From NCBI RefSeq assembly GCF_900700375.1, contig NC_041726.1, positions 12,958,982-13,022,981 on the forward strand: DNA of 64,000 nt. Direction: 5' to 3'. The notes beneath the pieces were generated by a model. That model saw only the letters and a program-made list of their open reading frames with translations, did not search any database and had not been told where the DNA came from. Made by a program: the position numbers and the translations under genes. The DNA is from Denticeps clupeoides. Lineage: Eukaryota; Chordata; Actinopteri; Clupeiformes; Denticipitidae. Shown here one piece after another: positions 55,469-64,000 of the stretch. The stretch's first letter is position 1. Each line of letters opens with the position of its first letter.

Positions 55469-56637
55469 TCAAATTGGAGTGGTTGAATACAGTGCTTTGT
55501 GTGGAGGGAGAAAGAGTTTTTCTACACACTCTATTCTCTTCTCCCACACCACATGTTCTTCATTGTTTTTACCTTACCAAAAGCCACTCACTCATACACA
55601 CCCTTTCTATAATTTTCCAGATTAATATTTAGATTATTAAAAACGTATATTTAAGAGTGACAATAATTACACTTACACGCCGCAGACTTCACACGAAAAA
55701 GTTGAGAGAATGTCACAATGTGTGCCAGTCGTCGGTGACTCGTGGCTCCTGTCACCAGGTAACCAGCAAACGCGGCGGCCAGTCAGCTGCTGCTGAATAA
55801 TGCAGAGCTGCATGGCAACATGTGACAATGGGCCGAGTTGTCACAGAGCCGCTTTCTGATGGTGCCGGATGGTCCTGCTGCTTAGATCTGCACCTTGCTA
55901 CACCGGCCACGAAAGCTCCTCAGAGGCCTATTACTATTACTATAGAGGTCTATTACATTTCTATCAAAAGAATATTTGTAGTACAGTAATATAATTTAGT
56001 AGTTTATTAATTGAATGTAAAGTGAATGAAAAATTTACTGTTTATTTTATTAGTATTTGAAGTAAAAACAGGTTTAATCCAGAATTCTGGCTGGCCAAAC
56101 TTGGGTTTTCAATTAAACTGCTCTCTTAAACTGTTAAACTGTTATTTTAACCAGATTTTTTGATTGATTTTACCTTTACTCAAGCCTTTAAAATTAGACG
56201 TAACATTCAACTGATCATCCCTTTGGTTTTTGGGTTTACCACTTCAAATAAATGTATTATTCTGCTATACACAATTAATTACACTTCTTCAGTTTAAAAA
56301 ACAACAAACACAGAAGCCAAATAATAATACCTCAATATAAAAATTTGAGAAACAACAGACTAACCCTGCAGGTCATGTGGCATGTCATCTTTTCCATCAA
56401 AGCATAACACTGGGGAGGAAACAAACGGACTCTCTGGCTTGGAGTACCTAGAGAAAGGTTATAATGTCATACCCACCCATATGGAGGACTTTAAAACGCA
56501 ACAGCTACACAAGTTCATCCAGAGAGCGTGATCCTTGCCAACCTCTACCATCCTGTATGCCTCTGCTATCTGAAGGTCAGCTTTGAGAAGAGGCAGGAAG
56601 AGCTTCAGCGATTCTGGATTGGCCAGTAATTGCTTTT
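55469..56637. other. Spacer, nothing recognised
   Basis: AT-rich DNA between the fossil LTR and the foldback element; a short GC-richer patch at 55730-55930. No exon found. Confidence 0.45.
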
Positions 56638-57784
56638 AGCATGCTAACATGATAATATTTCAACACATTCCAAACATCACCAAATTTAACGTGACGCATC
56701 TTGGCAACACCCTGTTAGCATTTTTGATATTAGCTTGCTACAATTAGCATGCTAACATGCTAATTATTCAACATGCTCCAAATGTCACCAAATTTAACGT
56801 GATGCATTTTTGATATTATTGTGTTATAAATAGCATGCTAAAATGCTAATTATTTCACATGTTCCAAACATCACCCAAAGTCATGTGACCGGCCGTTCCA
56901 TCGGCTACTGTAGTTATAATGCCTGCTCACAGCTGAAACCAGCTCTGGAGGCCATGCCCACTGCTGCGACCAACGCCCGGAAAGTCCATTCAAAATTTCC
57001 ATGGAATTTTGGTTTCTAGTTTGGGCCTGTCAGTATGACAGACCATTTACTATTGTGCTGGGGATAAGTTTTTGGCTCCCTGAGGGTAAACATTGAAGCT
57101 AGCGACCCGAAAAGTCCTCACCGAGTCCTACGATCTGACATATGAGACGAGTTTAGAACAGGGGTTTAGTAAACCGTACTTTTTAAACTTTGAACCCGAT
57201 TTGTGAGCGGCCCGTACGAAACAAACAATATGTTGTTTCTGTGCGTTTCACGGTCTTAGCGTGGCAGCCTTGAATGTAATGAATGTCTTTTTTTGCCTTT
57301 TTCCCAGTATTCCGGGTTTTCCAAACCCCCGTTGGCGGCACCTTAGGCCTCGCCTCAATTTTCAATGTTTACCCTCAGGGAGCCAAAAATGTATCCCCAG
57401 CACAAGAGTAAATGGTCCATCGTACTGACAGGCCCAAACTAGAAACCATGTCCGGGTTTTAGTCGCAGCGGGTGTGTTCTCCAGAGCTGATGTCAGCTGT
57501 AATAGCAGGCGTTATAACTACAGTAGCCAATGGAATAGACGGTCAAATGACTTTAGGTGTGGTTTGGAACATGTTAATAATTATCATATTAGCATGCACA
57601 ATTTTGTCCAAAATGCTAACAGGGATGTGTTACATTAAATTTGGTGGCTATTGGAGCATGTTGAAAAATGAGTGTGTTAGCATGCTAATGCTAGCATGCT
57701 AACATCAAAAACGCAATCAGGGCATGGCCAAGATGTGTTACATTAGATCTGGTGACATTTGGAGCATGTTGAAAAATTAGCATG
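56638..57784. mobile_element. Foldback element: long inverted repeat with internal subrepeats
   Basis: The left arm (about 56638-57096) and right arm (about 57361-57784) are inverted copies of each other, around a 264-bp unique centre. Matching landmarks include GGCTACTGTAGTTATAA (left) and its complement (right), and TAGTTTGGGCCTGTCAGTA in both orientations. The outer part of each arm contains repeats of a unit with GCATGCTAACATGCTAAT and CAACATGCTCCAAATGTCAC. The arms differ by scattered changes, so this is not a fresh assembly artefact. No coding capacity is visible in the centre. The structure fits a non-autonomous foldback-type DNA element; the family is unknown. Confidence 0.78.
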
Positions 57785-58147
57785 TTGGTGAAACAACCGA
57801 AGACATGTTGTATATTCTAGTTTCTTCAAAATAGCCTCCCTTTGCTCTGATTAATGCTTTTCACACTTTTGGCATTCAAGAGGTCGTCACCTGAAATGGT
57901 TTCCAACAGTCTTGAAGGAGTTCCCAGAGGTGTTTAGCACTTGTTGCCCCTTTTCCTTCACTCTGCAGTCCAGCTCACCCCAAACCATCTCGATTGGGTT
58001 CACGTCCGTTTTTTGTTAAGTACTTAACTCTACATGTGTTCATTCATAGTTTTGATGCCTTCATTGAGAATCTACCAATGTAAATAGTCATAGAAAAAAA
58101 AAAAACACATTGAATGAGAAGGTGTGTCCAAACCTTTGGCCCGTATA
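57784..58147 (-). mobile_element. Tc1-like DNA transposon remnant, transposase deleted
   Basis: Both ends are those of a common fish Tc1-like family: the left part reads CATGTTGTATATTCTAGTTT then TTCAAAATAGCCTCC, and the right part ends AAGGTGTGTCCAAACCTTTG. The stretch from GAGGTCGTCACC to CCATCTCGATTGGGTTCACG is antisense to the last part of the transposase. The rest of the roughly 1.3-kb element is gone. Its left end meets the foldback element directly. Confidence 0.85.
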
Positions 58148-58202
58148 ATTATAATGTCTGACAATTGATCTTTTCTACCTGCTACTCAGAAATTTACGAC
58201 CT

Positions 58203-58780
58203 ACAGCATTTACATTTACATTTACATTTATGGCATTTGGCAGACGCCCTTATCCAGAGCGACTTACAACGTGCTTTCAAGTTACCATCGATGAAGAGAT
58301 CAATTCCGGTTCACTAGGACCCCAACTATGAATACATCTATTTTATTCACTCTGTTGTAGATTCTGTACACAAAGTTTGACAACAAGAAAATTACAATTT
58401 AATCTAAATATTCTTTAAAGAGGAAGGTCTTGAGCTGTCGTTTGAAGGTGCTCAGTGACTGAGCTGTTCTGACCTCGAGGGGAAGTTCATTCCACCACCG
58501 AGGGGCCAAGACGGAGAAGAGTCTAGATGAATGTTTTCCTTTTACCTTCAGAGATGGAGGGACCAGGCGAGCAGTACTGGAGGCTCGGAGTATACGAGGT
58601 GCAGTGCGAGGTGTAATAAGGGCTGTGAGGTAGGATGGTGCTACTCCATGTTTGGCTTTGTAGGCCAGCATCAGTATTTTGAACCTGATGCAGGGGGGGC
58701 AGCTACTGGGAGCCGGTGGAGGGAACGTAGCAGAGGGGTGGTGTGGGAGAATTTGGGAAGGTTGAAGAAAGCAGTTCACT
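58203..58780 (-). mobile_element. L2-type LINE, 5'-truncated 3' end
   Basis: The minus strand encodes the last part of an L2-clade ORF2: FKILMLAYKAKHGVAPSYL, TARLVPPSLKVKGKHSSRLF and VLAPRWWNELPLEVRTAQSL, ending KTFLFKEYLD and a stop at 58399. A short 3' UTR follows and ends in CTCTGGATAAGGGCGTCTGC with AAATGTA repeats at 58203-58230. This tail is shared with the type 2 SINEs. The copy has lost everything upstream of about residue 130 from the end, the usual outcome of incomplete reverse transcription. Confidence 0.9.
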
Positions 58781-59371
58781 CACATGGGAAACATCACAGA
58801 AACCACCAAGTAAGCTCTGCATTACATCGTAGCAAGGCATACACAAAGACGCTATATACTATATACAGTATGTACTTCTGTTTTGTTGTTTAATAATATT
58901 TTACTAAAATCAAATAGGTTTGAAAAGATGGCGGATAGTTGCAAGCAGAGTTTGGAAATGGTCAAGCAGTACCAAGCTAGAGGACTAAAGCACCATTTTC
59001 AGAGCAGGACATATAACACGGTCTGGTAAACTACCTTCTATGTTCTTAGGCCCTACATGGCACAGATGGGATTTTAAACTCATCTAAACTTTTGGCAAAT
59101 TCCCCCCATTAGCTGTCTGCATGCTTGGATTTTATAGAAGACCTCTGTGTGGGCACCGTGGTCTGTGTAACGTTTTTCCAATGTCAGAATATACGTGATT
59201 AAATTCTTACTTAAGATGTAGAAGCATTCTGCACAAATTGGACCGAGCAATTGACATATTTAATTTTGACATATTAAATTTACCGTGTGATGTCTCAATC
59301 TGTGCAAGTCAACAACAGGGAAATGTTAATGGAAGTACCAGCGTTGAAGTGTTTTTGCCAATAGCCAACGG
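58781..59371. other. Spacer, nothing recognised
   Basis: Mixed AT-rich sequence between the LINE end and the element-like ORF region. No supported exon. A tandem near-palindrome lies at 59361-59395. Confidence 0.4.
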
Positions 59372-60229
59372 CTATTGATAGCCAACGGCTATCGAGTGTG
59401 GGAGGGGTACAGAGGCATAGAAGTTGCCATTGTGCAGCAAAACACATTTCATTAGTAATTTCTTGCTGCTGTCAATGAACAGTCTCCAATCTGTGGGTTC
59501 GTATTGTGGCACTCCAAGCTTGTGTAGAAGTTGTGCAATATCTGAACAGTACACCAAATCCTTCTCTTGAGAGAAATAACATAGGTAGTCTTGATGTCTG
59601 TTGCGGTAGAATGTGATGCGAACGCTGTCTGAGAGTAAGTTTTTGTCCTTTAGTCTGGATGCTAATAGTTCGGCAGATGATTTTGACAAGCTGAGATCAC
59701 GAACTAGATCAATAAGCTCCATTTGAGAGAAAAGCTTTGACGCACCGCTTTCATCAACCACATATTCTTCTTAATTTTCTTCAACACTGGAAGAGTCTTG
59801 GTCGCTAATTACAGGAAGTTCTCCAAAGACAGGTATTGGGATTTCATCACAATGACCTACAGGACAACGTGCTGATTCAAGATCAGGATATGTCAGGTTG
59901 TTCCGTTTTTTTCTGTTTATCCCAGTCACATCAATAGCGTAAAAGTAGCAATCAGTGTCATGGTTTCTCGGCTCCCCCGAGACCATGGGTATTCCAAACT
60001 TCAGACAACTCTTATGACCCTTGGTCCACAGATACTCAGTGCAGTTTTTGCATACCATGTGTGGTGCCCAAGCTTTGTCTTGGTCACCTAGTGCCATACT
60101 GAAATAAGCAAGGTATGCACGCTTTACGAAACTTGTGATTGGTTTCCTGTTATGAACAAGATTGTATTCGCCGCAAATGTAACAGAAGACATCAGGCTTA
60201 TTTCTGCAAGATCTTCTTAATGATGCCAT
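59372..60229 (-). mobile_element. Element-like ORF region of unknown class, broken copy
   Basis: Two open segments lie one after the other on the minus strand. The upstream one begins MASLRRSCRNKPDVFCYICG and has paired cysteines (CYICG, CKNCTEYL) that could bind zinc, plus a motif CYFYAIDVTGINRKKR. The downstream one has LVRDLSLSKSSAELLASRLK and DWRLFIDSSKK. I recall very similar proteins occurring in many copies in fish and invertebrate genomes, which suggests a mobile element, but I cannot assign the class. There are no introns and no host-gene partner. The copy is broken and lacks the rest of the protein. Confidence 0.6.
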
Positions 60230-60527
60230 CTCATTTTACTTTGAAACTCTAAATAACAATATTTGTAATATGCAGCAACAAAATTTTAAGTATAGGCCTA
60301 TAAATGAGAAACCCACACGCACGCACACAATGTAGTTTACGTAATGCTTTGCATGGCATCAGTTTATCTAATTTCAACAATAGATCAAAAACTTGACATG
60401 GTAGCACAAAACCAATGTGATTTTTGGATTATCCTAGATCAGCTATAAAAAGTTAGACCTTTTTTTCCCCCACTGTTGACCAGTGTTATTAAATGGACTC
60501 TTTGTACCAAATTTGTATGTGTTTGAA

Positions 60528-60562
60528 AGGAAGTCATTGTGAAACACTGCACACAACGTTTG
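60528..60562 (-). repeat. SINE (type 1) tail fragment
   Basis: Only the tail portion (GAAGTCATTGTGAAACACTG on the plus strand) resembles the start of the copy at 44.1 kb. It is short, so the call is weak. Confidence 0.45.
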
Positions 60563-60779
60563 TTACATAAAGTAGTAGATCCCTTTATCAGAGGTAGCTG
60601 ATTAAAAATAAATGCTGCAGTATTTTTTACTTGCCATTTTGCTCATTGGGTAAATTCTAGCTAGCGTAATTGGGAACACAAAGCAGTAGACAACTGCTCA
60701 GGTATGTTGTGACAAATGCTTTTACAATATAAGCAGCTTGATTGAACTGAAAAAAAACAACCTTTTAAATAAAAGGCAT

Positions 60780-60797
60780 TTTATTGAACAATTTATT
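60780..60797 (-). terminator. Tandem poly(A) signals of cdc20
   Basis: Two AATAAA hexamers on the minus strand (60797-60792 and 60785-60780) lie 35-50 bases past the cdc20 stop codon, which implies a 3' UTR of only about 60-80 bases. Confidence 0.75.
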
Positions 60798-60831
60798 TAC
60801 AGTTTGTACATAAATTACATAGAATTTGAAA

Positions 60832-63385
60832 TTATCTGATTAGCTGATTGAGAAAGCTAAATTGTGGGGTAAATTGTGGTTTCTTGACTGGGTCTTTCTT
60901 AAAACAGTTCCACAGCCTGATAGTCTCATCAGCCGCCACAGAGGCTATAGTGGCACCATCTGGACTGAGGGCCATGTTGAGCACTCTTCCTTCATGACCT
61001 GCAAGATTGAGGGGGAAGGAGAAGAAAAAGCAGTTTAAAGAAAAAGTCTGTGGGACAACTAATAAGGTTAAGGTTTTTCACTCAACTTACCAAAGAGATC
61101 TGCCACCTTTGTGAGTGAAGGATATTTCCAGATTGCTAGGTTGTCAGAAAAGCCATGAGAGGAAACCAGCTCCTTATAATTGGGTACAAACATCAGAGAG
61201 GAGATCTGAAGAGGACAAACGAGGGAACATTCAATTAGACTGTTCAACCATGAATACCAAAACACAGTAACTGGAGGTTAAAAAGATGCACATTTAGGGC
61301 TAATACACAAATAGCCATTTAAAGTCATGTCCAGTTTCATGATTACACTAATTAATAGAAAAAAATTATTTATGGAAGGATTGTCTACCTGAGACTGGGT
61401 GTCCAACGAGGTTGAACAGGACCCGCTGTTGACATTCCAGATGCGGATGTGACGATCACTCGTACCCCCTCCTGATGCAAGAATGTTTCGCTGCCATGGG
61501 CACCATGCCAATGCCTAGGTTTAAGAAAGAGGGAAACAATTGAAACTACTGCATAATTTGAGGAATATGCATGGCAGGGAGCCATAAGTCACCTTAACAG
61601 CACCCTGGTGGTCATTGAAGCTGTGGAGCGCCGTTTGAGCACTTCCTTCCTGTATACCAGACCAGACGTATACCATGTTGTCGTTTCCTCCACTGGCCAA
61701 GTACTTCCCATCTGTGGACCACTTCAGCCCACAGACCTCCTGCGTGTGACCCCTCAGGGTGGATATGTGATGCTCTGCTACACGGACATCATGATGATGA
61801 ATGTGGCCTGACCTAGCACCACTGTAAAAAGATTGCAAGGTGGAGCCTATTAATGCACAGCCTCAATAAAAAGCATTCACTACTTAAGACAAGACATAAG
61901 CACTTGCTTGTGACCCTTTACCTAGACAAGACATGGTTGTTCCAACTGAGGCTGCCTACTCTAGCAGTATGGCTGGTCATGCTGCGGAGCCGTTTCTGGT
62001 GTTCTACATCCCACAGCTGAAAGAATGGCATTTAAAATTAAAATATATAGTAAATGAATTAACTCTTTAAGACAATGCACAACTGAAACACGCGCATCAC
62101 CTGCACTGTACAGTCACTGCTCCCTATTGCCAGAAAGTTGCCATCTTTGCTCCAAGAGACAGAACTAATGTAGTCCTCCTCCTGCTCCATCTTCATCAGC
62201 TGGAGAATATCACCTTTGGAGGCATCCCAAACGTACACAGTGTGGTCGAGGGCAACAGCCAAGAGATTCTGTTTTCCCCAATCCATCAGGTCAAGGTCTA
62301 TGAAATTAGCAAAGATGATCAATGTTTGAGACCATCTATTCCCAAAAAAATAAAATCCACCTTCTACATGGAGTACAGAACAAGGAAATAATAATAAAAA
62401 AAGCCACACTTACAGAAATCATCTCTGAGTTCAGGTGCATCGAGCACACGGTCCGGGACGGAGGAGATATAGCGACTCTTCTTAGCAGGATTAGGGACTT
62501 GATTATAGAGCACTTTCAGGTTGCTCTGATACCCTGAAAAGATTTAATAAGACCATTAGGATAATTCCAAACTTTAGGCAACACAGACATAACCAGACTA
62601 TTTCTTTGTGTCATTCCCACGCCCAGGTAAATGGGGATTGTGGTCAGGAACTGTTGCCAGGTCACTGGTGTGGACAACCAGACCGGCTGATCCCCTGAGG
62701 CAAGCCCTGACTGGAGAAGATAAAGGAAGGAGATAAGACATGTAGACAACTTGAGATATTTACCGTCAGGGCCAATGAGTGGCTTCCCTCCAAAATTTAA
62801 AATCCTTGCTTCTTCAACGTCAAAACCATTTAGCGCCATGGACCACGCTTTCCTTTTCATCTAAGGGCACAGTCATTGTTAGTGGAGAAAGTGGAAAAGT
62901 GAGGGGTTCTAAAACCATGAAAACAGCTTACCCTAGACTGATTTGTCTGAGGTGACTCGTTCTCTTTTGACATTAAGAAACTTGCCACTTCCATCTGCTC
63001 GCTGTTTCGAGTCGGGATGTAACGGTCACCCCCCACCTTGTTGGCCTTACACAGAGTCTTTGACTTTTTGCCTAAGGAAACCAAACAAAAACTAAATAAA
63101 AATCATGCATAACGAACCAGTTCCCTAGTAAAAGCCATTTAGTGTCCAGAACCTAAATGCGATGGTAAATTCATTAAAGCAGAAATAAAGGGACTGGCTA
63201 CCTGGAGTTTTTGATGTGCTCCGGGACCGGTTGCCAGATATCCCCGGATAAAGTGAACCGGTGTCGGTGGCCGCCGAGGTAGGCGTGCTCGTCTTCCTTT
63301 GCCAGCGTGCCACGGGAGAGTTGCTGACTGCCAAGTTCAGCTTCAGAATGTTGTGAACGTGTTTCTCGAAAGTGAACAGAGCCAT
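60832..63385 (-). CDS. cdc20: Cell division cycle protein 20 (10 coding exons)
   Basis: Exons, 5' to 3' on the minus strand: 63385-63202, 63071-62932, 62860-62764, 62533-62414, 62297-62101, 62016-61922, 61821-61593, 61514-61389, 61205-61091 and 60998-60832, 1470 bases or 489 residues (human CDC20 has 499). The start [12 protein letters not shown] parallels human MAQFAFESDLHS. The C-box is [13 protein letters not shown], a KEN box lies in MSKENES, and seven WD40 blades follow (for example [60 protein letters not shown]). The C-terminus ends in the Ile-Arg tail that docks on the APC/C. It activates the APC/C at metaphase and is held by the spindle checkpoint. [11 protein letters not shown] and the KEN box position favour cdc20 over fzr1. 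The gene looks intact. Confidence 0.97.
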
Positions 63386-63559
63386 CCACACAGCACAAGA
63401 AAACTTCCGTTGACCAGAAACGACTCCAAATATCAGGGGACACACTGAGCAGTTAAATTCACAGCCGCAGCTAGGAATAAAAAAGGAAGACGTTGTCAGG
63501 ATAAATCGCATGAAGCGACTACATTCAATAATACTCGACATATGCAGTGTTTGCAGAAA

Positions 63560-63840
63560 CGCAGGCAAAAAAAAAACAGTTTAAACGGACGCGAACATAC
63601 CGTAAGCCACGATCCGTCAACTCAGCTTCTCACGTTCTCACGTTCTCACTCTTGAGACGCTACTAACGAAATGCTGTTTAAAGTCCAGTTTAAATGACTC
63701 AGACGCGCGGGTCTGGTTGTTGAATACAAACAACATTTCTCACGTTTACCCGGCCAGTGTGACGCTCTGATTGGTGCGTTACAAAAGCACTTCCGGCTGG
63801 CCGATCACCAATGCCTTCTGGGACTTGTAGGCAGTCGTGA
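63560..63840 (-). promoter_or_regulatory. cdc20 promoter with CCAAT, CHR-like, ETS and ZNF143-type sites
   Basis: Upstream of cdc20, two CHR-like TTTAAA words lie at 63677-63682 and 63689-63694. CCAAT boxes lie at 63770-63775 (ATTGGT on plus) and 63808-63812 (opposite orientation). An ETS site, ACTTCCGG, is at 63789-63796, and a ZNF143-type motif is on the minus strand at 63812-63830. CCAAT plus CHR arrangement is known for genes expressed in G2/M, including mammalian CDC20. The sites were found by eye only. Confidence 0.6.
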
Positions 63841-64000
63841 AGCCGCACAGTGCTTTAAAAGTTCTACGTTGTTTTACGTAACAATATTTGTACCTAAAAT
63901 AAATCAGATTCGTCAGTGAAATTAATTATATAGTCGAATTATATTCGCCTAAAATAATAATAATTTTATTAGGTTGCATGAAATCAACTGGAATATCGCA
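63841..64000. other. AT-rich flank, nothing recognised
   Basis: The last 160 bases carry no feature I can support. A divergent gene may start beyond the window, because the promoter-type sites before it point both ways. Confidence 0.4.

Overview
The window looks like nuclear DNA of a ray-finned (teleost) fish. The evidence is vertebrate genes with GT-AG introns of about 80-1500 bases, fish Tc1/mariner remnants, two tRNA-derived SINE families, L2-type LINE tails and many microsatellites. I cannot name the species from sequence alone.

Layout: (1) 1-6.98 kb holds no gene I can support; it is rich in microsatellites and has one internally deleted Tc1 element with a SINE nested inside it. (2) 6.98-23.6 kb, plus strand: ing4 (H3K4me3 reader), iffo1 (intermediate-filament family orphan 1) and vamp1 (synaptobrevin). 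Their human orthologues are neighbours at 12p13.31. (3) 26.5-29.2 kb, minus strand: an unrecognised intact gene with nine AT-hooks and a perfect 18-bp coding minisatellite, with a CpG-rich promoter region upstream. (4) 32.4-34.5 kb, plus strand: a chemoattractant receptor of the FPR/CMKLR1/C3aR group whose coding region is split by an intron. (5) 37.1-41.6 kb, plus strand: usf2 (bHLH-zip). (6) 44.5-45.5 kb, minus strand: an ffar2/ffar3-like receptor, with a truncated ffar1-like remnant near 49.3 kb. The USF2-FFAR neighbourhood matches human 19q13.12. (7) 51.3-54.4 kb, minus strand: tekt2 (ciliary tektin). (8) 54.9-60.2 kb: a repeat-rich island with a fossil LTR, a 1.1-kb inverted-repeat (foldback) element, a Tc1 remnant, an L2 LINE 3' end and a broken element-like ORF region of unknown class. 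(9) 60.8-63.4 kb, minus strand: cdc20 (APC/C activator) with a compact promoter.

The genes do not form one pathway. Exons were assigned by eye from splice sites, reading phase and remembered family proteins. Every assembled coding region (ing4, iffo1, vamp1, usf2, tekt2, cdc20, the FPR-like receptor) is an exact multiple of three. The least explained items are the multi-AT-hook gene, the foldback element, the split vamp1 start codon, in-frame tandem acceptors in ing4 and usf2, ZNF143-type motifs, and the SINE/LINE tail sharing with a 48-bp tail-only insertion. I see no CRISPR array, operon or other prokaryote-like system.
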